Source: Hirsutella rhossiliensis (Eukaryota > Ascomycota > Sordariomycetes > Hypocreales > Ophiocordycipitaceae). From it: a stretch of DNA of 64,000 nt. Under the pieces are notes generated by a model. That model made no database searches. It was not told the origin of the DNA and saw only the letters and a list, made by a program, of their open reading frames with translations. Where the stretch lies: NCBI RefSeq assembly GCF_020360975.1, contig NW_025408667.1, positions 9,300,001 through 9,364,000 of the forward strand, written 5' to 3'. Positions 20,931 to 32,482 of the stretch are shown in pieces. Both the position numbers and the translations under genes were made by a program. How positions within the stretch are numbered: the stretch's first letter is position 1; the number at the start of each line of letters is the position of its first letter.

Positions 20931-21663
20931 ATGCAGTGGCGATTCTGATGCCATCAACGGAATCCGCGCCCGCGCTGAGACGCACCAGCCCGGTCTGGCG
21001 TGGGATATTCTCATTCTGAAGCATCTCGATGATGGAGAATAAGCGCCTGGGCAACAAGCAATGCGCCGGAGACTATTCTAATCCGGCATGGGGTGGACGC
21101 AGCGGCATATCCCAAATCATGGCCAATTGTCTTTGCTTCGTCTCGCTACAAGACGTCATTGCCCTGTCATTGTGCCCGATTGCCATCAGCTCTATCGCTT
21201 AGCGGGCAGGCACTGCGATGGCCAATTGAACTGTGCCGCGGAGGGTGCAGACCTGAAATGAATCGTGGTGGCCAACAACAGGGACAAGTCCTTGATTTGG
21301 GCTGGCTCTCGGCGTGACATGTGCACAAGGTAGAGTCAGACTTGACTGACTGCTTGCAGCGCGCCGATATCTCCTGAAACCACGCTCTTGAATTCTCACG
21401 AAACGGCCAACGAGGACAATGTCGTCATGCTTCATTTTCCAATGGCGTCTTCTCCAGCCCATTCCTCCGTAGCGCCAATGTGTCACTGGCCGTGCCAGCC
21501 AGGCAGCCGAAGGAGGCCGCCTGTGACTAAGCATCCCTGCAACCGCGCTCCTCTCTACCGAATACAAGACAGAGAACTTGGCCTCAACCGCGTCCGTCCT
21601 CCAGAACACCGCGCCCGCTTTCTCGATTCGCTGCCGCGGTGTCCGTCACATGAGGTCGGATAT
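20931..21663. promoter_or_regulatory. Upstream region of the phosphoesterase gene
   Basis: About 730 nt with no supported gene. The frame of the next gene stays open upstream to 21388, but that extension (Arg/His/Pro-rich) does not look like coding sequence. Confidence 0.5.
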
Positions 21664-23391
21664 ATGTTGGTCGCGGTCCATCTCCGCCATGGCTTGCGCC
21701 TGTTGGTGCCATTGGCGATAGCCTGCACCGTTTACCTCTACCTCTATCCCGTCTTCAACGGATGCGCGTTTCCAGTCGAATCGAGGGATCCCTCCGAAGC
21801 CTTTGATAAGACGAAGAAGCTGCACTGGCCATATGCAGCTTCTCAGGAAGAGCACACGCTGCCCCAGCTCGCGCCGTTCCGCCTGCTGGCGCTCGGCGAT
21901 CCTCAGCTCGAGGGGGAAACGTCGGTTCCCATTGCCTATCTCGGCATACTTCCTCACTTAAAGAGCTTGGCGCGGCGTCTGACATTTCAGATTGAGCACC
22001 CCTTTCTTCGGGATCGCATTCGCATGATTCTGCACGACGTCATCGATGTCGTTCTCGAAGACATCCCCAACATTTTCGAATCTCTTCGCAAGCGCTTCGA
22101 TCTCTTCGGCAACGACTTCTACCTCGCGCACATCTACCGAACGCTCCATTGGTGGTCGCGTCCGACCCATGTGTCTGTTCTCGGTGATCTCCTTGGCAGC
22201 CAGTGGATAGAAAATACCGAGTTTGAGCAAAGGGGCCGGCGCTTCTGGAACAGGACGTTCAAGGGCGGAGAAAGGGTGCCAGACCACGTTGCCATGTTCC
22301 CCGCTCAGGAGTACAACATATCCGGCACCCTGGACGGGTCTCCCGAACAAGGAGTCTGGACCAGGAGGATAATGAACGTGGCAGGGAACCACGACATTGG
22401 CTATGCCGGGGACTTGACGCCGGAGCGGATGGAGCGGTTTGAGCGGGTTTTCGGCAAGGCCAACTACGAGCTTCGTTTCGCCCTGCCCATCCGAGATGCC
22501 GAGGTCAACGCCAGCATCCTCGACAGAGAGACAAATCCAGAGTCCACGCGCTTGCCGCCGCAAATACGAATCCTCGTGCTCAACGACATGAACCTCGACA
22601 CTCCCGCCAAGGACCAGGGGCTGCAGGACGCAACATACGAGTTCATCAACGCCGCCATTGGCTCAGCCGCAGCTGTCGGGCACCAGGGCCAGTTCACGCT
22701 GGTCCTTACCCACATTCCCATGTACAAACCCGAAGGCGTCTGTGTCGACGGTCCCTTTTTCGACTTTCACACGCGCGAGGAAGGCGGAGGCGTCAAGGAG
22801 CAGTATCTCCTCAGCTCCGATGCCAGCAAGGGCCTTCTCGAGGGAGTGTTCGGCCTCAGCGGGAACCCGGAAGGGGCCGGCAAGGGCATGGGTCGCAGCG
22901 GCTTGGTTCTCAACGGACACGACCACGCAGGATGCGATACGTTTCACTTCATCAACCAAACCAATGGCACGGAGGTGACGGATCGCTCTTGGGAGGTCGC
23001 GAGGTGGGCCGATGCTCTCCCCAAGGGCCTACATAGGCAGCCCATGCTTCCTGGCCGCCGCGAGATCACGGTCCGCAGCATGATGGGCGACTTTGGCGGC
23101 AACGCGGGCCTGCTGAGCATGTGGTTTAACGAGAGCACTTGGGAGTGGGAGCACGGATACATGGACTGCCCTCTCGGCAAGCAACATTTCTGGTGGCTGA
23201 CTCACTTTCTGGATCTAAGCGTTCTTTTTGGTGCTTTACTTTATGCCATGGTCCTCTGTCTGGAATCGGCTGGGGTTGACGTTGACGGTCGGTTCTTACA
23301 AGGCGTTGGCTGGGCCCGGAACATTCTGGATGAGATTAGACGGGGGAGCATCAAGAAGTTTTCCAACGCGAGGCCTAACGGGACAGCATGA
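21664..23391 (+). CDS. TED1: Ted1/Cdc1/MPPE1-type metallophosphoesterase
   Basis: Calcineurin-like phosphoesterase of the endoplasmic reticulum/Golgi group that removes ethanolamine phosphate from GPI-anchor glycans and so helps GPI-protein export. A single exon of 575 residues when started at the ATG 21664 (MLVAVHLRHGLRLL). This puts a signal-anchor helix (LLVPLAIACTVYLYLYPVF) at about 11-29. Metal-site motifs appear in order: LGDPQLEG (about 80), SVLGDLLGS, NVAGNHDIGY, VLTHIPMY and LNGHDHAGCD. Potential N-glycosylation sites include NRT, NIS and NES. A second hydrophobic segment, FLDLSVLFGALLYAMVLCLE, lies near 520-540, followed by a basic cytosolic tail. Choosing Ted1 over Cdc1 is a judgement; the biochemical role is inferred from the family. 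Confidence 0.85.
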   Translation: MLVAVHLRHGLRLLVPLAIACTVYLYLYPVFNGCAFPVESRDPSEAFDKTKKLHWPYAASQEEHTLPQLAPFRLLALGDPQLEGETSVPIAYLGILPHLKSLARRLTFQIEHPFLRDRIRMILHDVIDVVLEDIPNIFESLRKRFDLFGNDFYLAHIYRTLHWWSRPTHVSVLGDLLGSQWIENTEFEQRGRRFWNRTFKGGERVPDHVAMFPAQEYNISGTLDGSPEQGVWTRRIMNVAGNHDIGYAGDLTPERMERFERVFGKANYELRFALPIRDAEVNASILDRETNPESTRLPPQIRILVLNDMNLDTPAKDQGLQDATYEFINAAIGSAAAVGHQGQFTLVLTHIPMYKPEGVCVDGPFFDFHTREEGGGVKEQYLLSSDASKGLLEGVFGLSGNPEGAGKGMGRSGLVLNGHDHAGCDTFHFINQTNGTEVTDRSWEVARWADALPKGLHRQPMLPGRREITVRSMMGDFGGNAGLLSMWFNESTWEWEHGYMDCPLGKQHFWWLTHFLDLSVLFGALLYAMVLCLESAGVDVDGRFLQGVGWARNILDEIRRGSIKKFSNARPNGTA

Positions 23392-24341
23392 TTAGATATG
23401 TTGGGAATGGGATTCCTTGGTGCGATAATGAAGAAGACTTTTCGCTGTGTTTGCCTCACTGTCGCAGCGGCTTGCATGCCGGTTTGTGCCAGTGGCCCGA
23501 CATACTTTGGGCGATGACGGGGAGCTCGGTGCGTCAGACAAGGCCGAAGTCCTGTTGCGCTTTAAGTGTTTGCACACAAACACATCTGGCCGCCTCATAC
23601 TAGCAATAGGCTTGATGAACTCCCTCCGTGCAGGAACCTCGCTTTTGGCTTCAACATTAGGAACGCTTGGTCGACGGCGCTCAGCGGAAGATGGACTGTC
23701 TGACGTTGTGACTCCGCAAGAGTGTCAACAGTCGAAAGTCAAGCATGGCTTTATACCCAAAGCATGTCTTGCTTGGACGGGTTTGCCGCTATCAAATGTG
23801 GTCGGACCTACTCGGGCACTTGGCCGACGGAGGGTTCCTTGAACCTTGTGGTTCGAATGGGAATGCACTCGGCAAGGCATCTCGGCTCTCGAGACGGGAT
23901 CGAGCCAACACAGACGAGGAGCCAAGCTTCATGGATGGAGTCCCGCATGCAGCAGCTCGGCCTTGGCCCCTGATTCTCCGTCGCTGGAAGCGAGATGTTT
24001 GCCACGCCCTTCCAGGCGAGAGGCCGGGGAGGGGTCGGTGCTGAGGCCCTGGCGAAGGGCCGAGATGCAGGGCGAGGGATGATTGCCTCCTCGGCACTGC
24101 TCGCCCAGTCGCGAGCCCTCGACGCTGGAGTCGACGACACGCCGACTGATGGGCATTTCCCGTGGGACGACGCGGGGTTATTAAAGGACCCTTCGAGTCT
24201 CCGTTCTCCAACGCTGTTGAAATACCCCCTTTTCTTGCCGACGTTCTCAAGCTGAACTTGGGGATTCAAGCCAGGATAGTCGTCCTCCGTCTCTACCTGC
24301 AGAGAGATCCGATATTGCTTGCCTTCGCCGATCTGGTCAAG
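23392..24341. promoter_or_regulatory. Intergenic, no supported gene
   Basis: About 950 nt separating two plus-strand genes. Overlapping 130-150-codon frames on both strands have no domain and mutually exclusive frames. The last part should hold the promoter of the secreted-protein gene. Confidence 0.45.
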
Positions 24342-25617
24342 ATGCGCTCAATCGGCAGCATCATTGCCGGGCTGTGCGTTGTCGGTCTCGCCGTCGCCGC
24401 TCCGCCCCCGAGTCCCGGCCGGCCGCCCCAGATCTTGACCTGTCATGGGCCTGTCACGACGAGCGGCGGCACTGGCCGAGTGTCGTTGGCCCCGCCCGTG
24501 CCCTCGTCGTCGCCGACTGGACGTGCTGATTGCGCCCCTGGGGGCAAATGCGACTGCACCAGGATTGTGCACAAGAATAGCGAGGAGTAAGCCACAGGGA
24601 CACCTTCTCCTGCTTGCCGCCGCCTTGTCCGCTGGGCTGAGAACCCCCCCCCTTTCCTTCATGATAGGTATTTCCAGTGTGTGACCGATCCCGATTGCGA
24701 GAAATGCCGGGCCGAGGCCTCCACTCGGATCTCGAGGGCCACGTCGAGAAGCACCGCTTCTCCCTCCTTTTCCAACACGACGACCGACTATCGCACCGTG
24801 ACCCCTGGGACGTACACGGTGACGGCCTCGAACGTCGTCTCGGTCATTGTCGTGCCGGTGCCGCCGGAGCGCACGCCCGAACCAGCCACGCCACCATTGT
24901 CGTCTCCTTCGGCGTCGCTGCATGTCGTCACCATCGTCGAGACGACCGTCGTGACGGTAGGGCCCACGCCGATGCCAACGACGGCGGCAGAGTCTGCCCC
25001 GGCCACGGTGTCGTCGTCCGAGGATGCGGGAGCGACGACGGTACAGGATGAGGCAAAGTGTCCGGCCGTTTGTAACTGTGTCAAGATCAAGGACAAGAAA
25101 AGCCCCGAGTAGGTCTGCTCTTTGCTACTTCCTCTCAAAGGAACCCTCTTTGCATTTCTCCTTGTCATTCAGCCGCAGACCTTCTCCAGCGCCAGGGCAC
25201 GTACTGACAGAGATGCGAAAAGATACCTCCAATGCCTTACGAACCCAGTCTGTGAGGATTGCCGCAACAACGCCTCAGCCCTCACGTCAAAGAAACCATC
25301 TGCCCCTGTAAGCACCTCCAATCCCGCCGTCGAGCCCACGAGCACCAGTCCGAACACATGGACGTCCAGCCCGCCGCCCAAGAGCAGCAGCACCTCGACG
25401 GCAACGACGACGTCCCCGGCCAAGCCCAAGCCGTCATGCCCAGACTACTGTGACTGCTCCAAGATCAAGGACAAGCAGAGTGACGAGTAAGCTCCCAGGC
25501 GCCGAGTATCCCCCACGACCTCTCACCTAAATTGTGAACCCGGTCCTGACGCAGAGCAGATATTTCCAGTGTACTACGAATCCCAACTGTGAGAAGTGCC
25601 GGGGGGGCAGAAGGTGA
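24342..25617 (+). CDS. Secreted protein of three repeated six-cysteine modules
   Basis: Unrecognised family. Four exons, 24342-24586, 24668-25108, 25223-25486 and 25560-25617, give 335 residues. The start MRSIGSIIAGLCVVGLAVAA is a clear signal peptide. Three modules follow, each with six cysteines: C-x5-C-x-C or C-x3-C-x-C, then a basic stretch (TRIVHKNSEE, VKIKDKKSPE, SKIKDKQSDE), then Y-F/L-Q-C-x-T-D/N-P-x-C-E-K/D-C-R. Introns of 81, 114 and 73 nt all interrupt the module after GA of the Glu codon before Tyr, always phase 2. Linkers between modules are Ser/Thr/Pro-rich, probably O-glycosylated. The protein ends just after the third module (CEKCRGGRR). A wall-linked or effector-like extracellular role is only inferred. 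A G7 run before the stop could hide a frameshift. Confidence 0.78.
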
Positions 25618-26111
25618 TTCGACTGTCGATCTGGAGTTGCCGCGCGTGGGAAGGGCACAATGCCGGGTCTTGCATGCGGTTTCAGCAGGAGTGGCGCTTG
25701 TATCGGAAATGCAGCCATCGATTCTTGACACTGTGCTGACCATCAGCCGTCTTCTTCAACTGTCCTCCAAGCAACGAGGCCCGCCATTGTCCAAAAGAAG
25801 AGCCCGGCGTGACAGGGAAAAGATCTTCAGTCCTCGTCAATTCATACACGCCTAGTGTACACTGCAGGAGGGTAGCTTGCCACGCCCTTCTCTTTCTGAG
25901 CCCGTCGCGTGCCGTTTCCCGTCCTTGGCTGCCGGAAAAGCCAATGCCGTTCTAGGTGCAGGATGCTCCAGACCCCCGTAATCCCTCGCTGCTGATTTCC
26001 TGATGGTGGCAACACTTTCCGCTACAAGTACAAGTGAGATGTTCGAGATGCGGCGCCCGTGTCCTTGATTTCGTCTTCCCAGATCGTCCCATGGCTGCCA
26101 ATGCCGGTCGT
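25618..26111. other. Convergent intergenic region
   Basis: About 490 nt between the 3' ends of the secreted-protein gene and TIM50. No further copy of the cysteine module was found here. Nothing else recognised. Confidence 0.5.
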
Positions 26112-27940
26112 TCAGGACTCGCCGTTTGGTTTTGGCTTGTACCAGCCGGAAAAGGAGCCCATCATGCTCGACATGGCCTCCTTTTGGGCCTTTTCCATGG
26201 CGACTTGCTCCTCCTTGAGCCACTTCTCGCCGTTTTCTCGAATCTCCTTTTCCAAGAGCTCGTAGTTCCTCTGTCCCCGCTCGCGCGCAAGATCCTGTAT
26301 CATCTTGCCCTGAGCAAAGGCCTCGCTCGGGTTCTGCTCTCCCTCTGGTGCCATTGTCATGCTCATGTTGCTAGGCTTGAGGCCGAGCATGTTGCCCAGG
26401 GCGCCAACACCCGACGGCTTCGAATGCTTGGCCTTTTGATTCTTGAGCTGTGCATTGAACTCTTTTCGAGCAATGGCTTCGCGGCGGGCAAACTCGGTGG
26501 GGATATGCTTGCCCTCGAAAGACTTGAGGACCTTGCGCACGTCCGAGTACTGCATGGTGTGGATGTATTCGAGGAAAGGGATCAGGCCGACGAGCTCGCT
26601 GTCCTTGGGGTCCCCCTTCCACGGCTCGAGGATGATGGCGTTTTCGGGTTGTTTGCGCACGTGGGAGCGGTTTGTGTCGATGATGATGACTTTAGACAGG
26701 TCGCGGTTGAGATACGACAGATCCTAGGAAGCGCAATTGTTAGTTTACGGAAATATGAAAGTCAAGAGCAAAAGGAGGGACCAACCTTGACAATCTCTCC
26801 ATCCTCAAACTTTGTCGCCTCGCGGTAAAGCGGCCACATGATGAAGCGGAAAGGATCGAGCTTGCGGACCACGGATTCGCCGTACATGAAGGGAACAGTC
26901 GTGAAGAGAACCAGCTCGAAATACTGGCTCAGGTAGCGAACAAAGTAGTCCATTCCAGGACGCTTTGCTATTCTCCAGCCGTGCTCGCGGGACCATTCGC
27001 TGTGAATGAGCAGGTCGTCCAAGCTCAAACAGAGTGTATACGGACGCTCGAAGCTTGGATCGGGGTCGGGTAATAGCTTATCGAAGGCTGGGTCCTGGTA
27101 GTACGAGACGGACTCGCTCATACGCATCTTCATTCGCTGCCACCACAGCGTCGGGCTGAATCCGTTGGGGGCGTCTGGATGGCGCTCAACTTCGACGGCA
27201 TCCTCCCAGTTTCGGCCCATGTACAAGATGGCCAGGGAGGAGCCGACTGCCGTAGTGAGCAGCACGAGGCGAGTCCACCAGCGACGGTTGCGCTCGCTGG
27301 AAGGGATGTAAGTTTCCTTTCGCTCGCGAGGGCCTCGGCCATCCGAGTCTTCCTGCTCGATTGCCTGCAGCGCTGACGGCGATCGGCCAGCTTTGTCCTG
27401 CATCTCTTGTTCCAGGGTGGAGGGAATGCCCTGCGTCAAGTCAGGCAGCTTATGAAAAGGCGTTTGTCCGACATGTTGAGAGGCTTCAGGCAACGGGGCG
27501 TTGTCCTCGGTAGCAGCAAAGCTACCGTCTCGAGGCAGAGTTGCGGACGTCTCTTTCTTGGGCGAAGCGTTCTGTTCTTTTGGGCTGTCTTGACCCAGTT
27601 TGGAGGAAGAGGCTTGGGATGAAGCTTGAGGGGGGGTCTGCGGGGAGACCCGAGGAGCAGCCTGAGGGGGAGTCTGTGGAGAAGACTCGCGAGAAGGCTG
27701 GGACGAATTTTTGGGAGGAGATTCTCGAGAAGCTTTGGGAGAAGCCTGGGGTGAAGCTTGGGGATGGGGGCGGCGACCGTGGCCGGGCTTGCGATGGTTA
27801 GAGGCGTATGTGCGAGCCGAGGGGTAGATGGCAACGGCGGCCGGCGCGCGAAGGGTCGGGAAGACGGCGGATCGCGACGAACGGGCAGCCGTGGGTGTGG
27901 CCGAGGCGAGCCGCGAAGCTCGAGCTATTCTCGAGAGCAT
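26112..27940 (-). CDS. TIM50: TIM50, receptor subunit of the TIM23 import complex
   Basis: Inner-membrane receptor that takes presequence proteins from TOM to the TIM23 channel. Exons 27940-26786 and 26723-26112 give 588 residues; the 62-nt intron has a GTTGGT donor and a consensus ACTAAC branch site, joining GEIVK to DLSYLNRD. The N-terminus (MLSRIARASRLASATPTAAR) is a mitochondrial presequence. A single transmembrane helix, LVLLTTAVGSSLAILYMG, lies near 225-243. The FCP1/NIF-like domain follows (YTLCLSLDDLLIHSEWSREH, WRIAKRPGMDYFVRYLSQYF, KVIIIDTNRSHV, FLEYIHTMQYSDVRKVL); as in other Tim50 proteins the phosphatase DxDxT signature is degenerate (SLDDL). Unusual here is a run of SPQAS/PPQA/SRESS-type repeats at about 60-115 between presequence and membrane segment. 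The C-terminus is a charged helix ending in GWYKPKPNGES. Confidence 0.93.
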
Positions 27941-29106
27941 CCTGAGGGTGAGGGCACAGAGGCGGCCAACGGAGTGGCTAGTGTGTGGTGTCGTGGCCTG
28001 CCAACAGGATCAGCAGTTCATGGCCTCGGGCGCGGTGGAAGGAATTGGGTGGTCTGGCCACCACTCGCTGTAGCTTAAAGGAGTTGGTGGTGATGGATCC
28101 ATGAGGCTGGGCGAGAAAATTCGAGATTCGCTGATCCGTGTTGGGCGGGTCTCGCGCGGATCATTTGGTTTTGCCGGGAAGTACAAAAGTACAAAAGATC
28201 CCGACTGTCATCCGGCAACGAGCCATCAGCCACCAGCAGCTTTTGCAAAAGACTAGAGCTTTATATTTCCAGAGGTTCTCTGAAAGAATGAGCGCGAATT
28301 GCATATCAACCGATTGATCCGGGGCCACGGTCTCGACTGAAGGGCTGATTGAGCTCCAAGACTACATGACCATGGAACGTATCGGGCCCTCAGGCCTGTC
28401 TGCCGGGCCAACGACACAGCGGAACGATGGTTGTCTGGCACAGGGGCGGCTTGTGTGAAGCTTCTGACGAGTCTGTTGAGGGAGAATCTGGATCCAGAGA
28501 GCCACAAACATGGTGGTGGCTCCGACGAGTTCCAAAGGTCCAGGTCCGGCTGGGGCTTGGTGAAGTTGTGGATCATCTCTGTTGAAGCAACAGCTCGAGT
28601 GCTATATCGGCCGTGAGGAGGTGAGTTGACAATATTTATAGCCGTCTTGTATTGCATCATGTATTGGATTTCACGTAGTAGCAAGCCATCCAGACATCGC
28701 AGGCAATTGTCATGAGTGAGCTGTCCAGCGCTAAGTTGACTCTTCACCTCTCGCACATTTGGATTCATAGATGTTTTGGAATCATAAACTATTCAATCAT
28801 GTATTAAACAGACGAGGGGGTGGAGCAGACAAGATGAATTGGCGGCGACTGGTCATTGGATGGAAAGTCATTTATTCCGAATATAGACTTGAGGTTATGC
28901 GAGTCGCTCTTTTTATGGCTACCCGTGTAAATGCCGTGAGAAAACTTACAGCTAGCAAGGAAAAGATCCATAGGATTCCAGGGGTCTCGTATTGAATACT
29001 GCGTAAGAAAATTAGTGACTACGCCGGAAGTGTTAAATGGATATGCATGGTAGCCATTGGTTTCGTAAGACGACAATAACTACGAACTCGTGAGGCCTAC
29101 TATACG
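27941..29106. promoter_or_regulatory. TIM50 upstream region and border of the repeat block
   Basis: About 1.17 kb of ordinary composition. Minus-strand frames of 171 and 90 codons at 28253-28768 and 28804-29076 have no domain. Base composition changes abruptly at about 29100, where the first LTR fragment starts. Confidence 0.5.
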
Positions 29107-29240
29107 TCTCGCGAAGAGAGATGCGAGAAGTGCATGTAAAATGCACGAAGGTGAAATTAGAAGTAAGGGGTCGGATAGGCAGGGCAAAGTTATTTAATTC
29201 TTATAGGGGCAATAATCGCGGTAAGGGAGTAATTATTATA
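29107..29240 (-). mobile_element. Copia LTR copy C, piece 1
   Basis: The sequence starting TCTCGCGAAGAGAGAT matches the plus-strand left end of the LTRs at 46508, 52329, 53198 and 59698. It stops at TAATTATTATA, where a DNA element is inserted. The LTR resumes at 35562 and again at 43597; the three pieces total 134+200+153 = 487 nt, the full LTR length. Confidence 0.85.
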
Positions 29241-32042
29241 GAGTATTACTATTTGCATAGACAAAAGTCTCTATTTGCATAGACGATCTACTTTTTCTGC
29301 GCGTACCCCGCCCGCCTAGGCCCCGCCACCTAATTTAGCTATACCAACGTGGCAAAAGAGGGAGCCGCGCTAGCGTAAAGATTATATACACCTATAAGCC
29401 TAGGGTAGCTTAATTCGTTTAAATAACGCATCTTCGCGATTATCGCGAGATATACGTATATTGCGTCGTATATTGCGGCCCGGCTAATAGTCCGGCCTAG
29501 GCTACGTGGGCGTGGGCTGCGTAGCTAGGATGACCTCCTCTACCGACGAGGCCGGCGTAGCCCTTATACCTCTGCCCCGTCTCCCTCGAGATCCCCTTCC
29601 CTATATATTTGCGCGCGCTCGCGATCTTCCTAATAACGGCCGGGTAGAGCCCTAACTGCCTCCTTTATCGATCTCGGCTTATATGCGCGTGCGGCGTACG
29701 CTAGCGTTAAGGCGGCGGGTGCTTGCCTAACTAGACCGCGGTAGCCGTCTCTACGTGCCTCTAACTAACTATAAGGCCGGCTACGAAGCTAGCTACGCGG
29801 TATCGTCGTTTTTATCTCGATATAGCCTTAGGTCTTAAGGTATAGGTAGGCTAGTGTTCTTAGTAACGCGAGGTCGGCTATAGAGGCTTTAAACGATATT
29901 AGGGTCTCGGATTTAAAGAAGTAGCTTATTAAGATCTTAACGGTAAGGATTAGCGTAATTTATATATAAAAGGGGGGGCTTCTCTACTAAAGGCTTCTTA
30001 AGCTACTACTAAGGGTAAATATTATACTTTATAAGCAGAACGTTAGCTTAAAGGCGTTAGAAGATCGTATATATATAAGGAAGCCCTTACTACTATATAA
30101 ATCGACCTATATAATATAGTAGCGGCTATAACTCCCGCTCTTACTTAGGCTTTAAGGGCATCGCGGCTAAGGTAAGCCGGTATTACTTAGTAAGGAGGTT
30201 AACCGCTTAGTAAGTAAGTTTAACGTTTAGCTTACCTAGCTATTTTTAGCTAAGATAAAGAAGCCGCTACCTTAACTTTTAGCGGGCCGCCTCTTAGATA
30301 TAAAAGCGTTCTTTATTTATAATTATTTACTTTAATATAGTATATAGGTAGAAAAGATCGCTAGTGCTTATAAGTAAATATAACTTTATATCTTTATATA
30401 TAGTCTCTACTAAGCTATTAACCTTCTAGCTAAAGTTATAATAGCGGCTAATATAGTAATAAACCTACTACTTTTACTATAGTATATATTCCTTAGAAAT
30501 ATATCTTATAATATAGCCTTAGTATTATCTATACTTATAATTAAGCGCCCGCTAAGCTAACTAAAAGCCTACTTTAGTTAAGGTATAGATAATAGCCTTC
30601 TAAGTAGTAAATATCCCCTCGCGGCTATAGTCTTTAGGTTATATAGGTTATACGCTTAAGACCTTATCTTTAGCTTCTTCTTATATAGCGACTCTACTAA
30701 GGAAGATATTAGTAAGATTATTAGCGCTATTAACGCCGTTAGCTTTATTATTATTATTATCGTTATTATTATCAACGCTACTAGGCTCCTTTTAACGTAA
30801 CTTAATTTTCGCGTTAATATTAGCGTTAATATAGTAAACGTAAAGTTATTACTATAATAAAGGGAAAACGTATAAGAGTATATTTTTAAGGGCTTTTTCC
30901 TTATCTATAATAACTATAGAAGGCGCTAGGACCCTAACTTTAAGGCAAAGCTCGTTAAGGCGTTTATAAAGCTACTAAAACCCTTCCTCCTTCTTTATAT
31001 TAATAAGGCTAAAAGCGAAGTTAGCTATAGACCGTTAATTAGTAACTTTAGTAGCTTAGGAGAGATATATCTAAAACCGGTTTATTTTATATATATTATT
31101 AAGTCCTAAGACTTCTAGAAAGCGCTTTTATATTTACTTATACTAAGGGTATATTTAGAAAATAGCCTTAACCTTCTACTTATCGTTATCGTTACTAAAT
31201 TTAACTATATACTTAAGGCCGCCGCGTTAAAGGTAATTAATAAAGGCCTAGGTTATAGTCTTACTATTAAGGGCCGCGGTATATATCTTTTAGCAGTCGT
31301 TATATATATCTCGCTAGCGAAAGAAGCTCTCTTTAATAGAGTCCCTAATAATCGAAGCTATCTCGCGAGCTAGGATAGTATAATACTTAGAAAGGCTTCT
31401 CTTAAGCTCTTACTATACTTAGGTTTAGCGGCGATAGATATTATAAGCTAAAGGGTCGATTAATTGCCTATAGTTATATTAACTATTATTAACGCGAAAA
31501 GTCTACTTTTAGTAAGATATTTTTATTATAGATACGATAATCTTAATAGGGTAGTTAAGCTTTTATAAGGAAGCTTTATAAAGGCTATTACTTAACGAAG
31601 CTTATTAAAGGCTACGATTATAAATAAATATAATATATATAGGTAAGACCTACCTATTAATCTTATGCTTATATAAGCTAGAGCTCTTAATAATAGCGGC
31701 GCTATAACTATAATAAAAGCTTTAGAGGAAGTTATAGAGCTCGTTAAAGGAGTTAAAGGTTAGCGAGGGCAGTAGAGGTAGAATTAGTAGCCCGACGAGC
31801 TCTTTAGTAGGCTCGTTAAGGATAAATCGTAGGTCTATCGCGAATAGCTTTACTTTACTATATAGGTATAAAGGGCAGATTTCTCCCTTAGCGGGGCTTT
31901 ACGCTACGCTTAGCGCGGCTCCCTCCTTTACTATATTAGTATAGCTAAATTAAGTAGCAGGGCCTAAGTAAGCGGGGTATATATAGAAAAAGTAAATCGT
32001 CTATATAAATAGAGACTTTTATCTATATAAATAGTAATACTC
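29241..32042. mobile_element. Long-TIR DNA transposon 1, RIP-mutated
   Basis: Ends in inverted repeats of at least 130 bp: both ends read inward GAGTATTACTATTT, then a repeated TCTCTATTTGCATAGACG-like unit, TACTTTTTCT, ACCCCGCC or ACCCCGCT, TAATTTAGCTATAC and GGGAGCCGCGCT. The right copy differs mainly by C-to-T/G-to-A changes. It is flanked by TTATTATA on both sides (29233-29240 and 32043-32050), an 8-bp target duplication. No frame survives inside, so no transposase can be assigned. Long TIRs suit a Mutator-like element, 8-bp duplications suit hAT or Mutator-like groups; class is unresolved. Confidence 0.82.
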
Positions 32043-32120
32043 TTATTATATAAGTATTACTATTTATATAATAGTATATTACTATTTATATACTTACTTT
32101 ATTTTTAAGATACGTACTAA

Positions 32121-32482
32121 TGCTAGCCCGCCCTACCTATTTATACCGCGCCCGCTTAGTAAGTACTTATACCGCTTAAATGCCCGCGCCCGCGCCCGCT
32201 TATATAAATATATATACTAAATTTAAAGCTATTACTAACGCCGTAATCGATAAACTTAGCTATAGACCGCGGTCTCTCGCAGCGTTATAATAAGGATCGT
32301 TAGCCCGAGGAAATATAAGGGGATATAGATTAAGAGGAGGACGCGGTAGGAGGGGCGCGCCGCCGGCTTCGTTAGGCGTTAAAGGGATCGTTAAGTCGGG
32401 GTTATATAACTAAAAGTACGTTATATACGTAGGCGCGTACTTACTAAGCGCGCGCGGTATAAATAGGCGGGGCGGGCTAGCG
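32121..32482. mobile_element. MITE-like element inside the TIR of element 2
   Basis: A 362-bp insert with inverted ends of about 45 bp (TGCTAGCCCGCCC, CTATTTATACCGCGC, GCTTAGTAAGTAC versus CGCTAGCCCGCCC and the same inner blocks). Flanks are CTAA (32117-32120) and TTAA (32483-32486). The uninterrupted right TIR of element 2 shows the empty site as TATTAAGTTAGCC, confirming the borders. It is relatively GC-rich and too small to encode a transposase. Confidence 0.75.

Noticed and set aside
21388..21663. Upstream in-frame extension of the phosphoesterase
   Set aside because: Arg/His/Pro-rich without family resemblance; starting at 21664 gives the expected signal anchor.
23392..24341. Possible extra gene upstream of the secreted-protein gene
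   Set aside because: Competing 130-150-codon frames on both strands, no domain and no second cysteine module.
28253..29076. Minus-strand frames of 171 and 90 codons
   Set aside because: No recognisable domain and no coding-like composition next to the repeat border.
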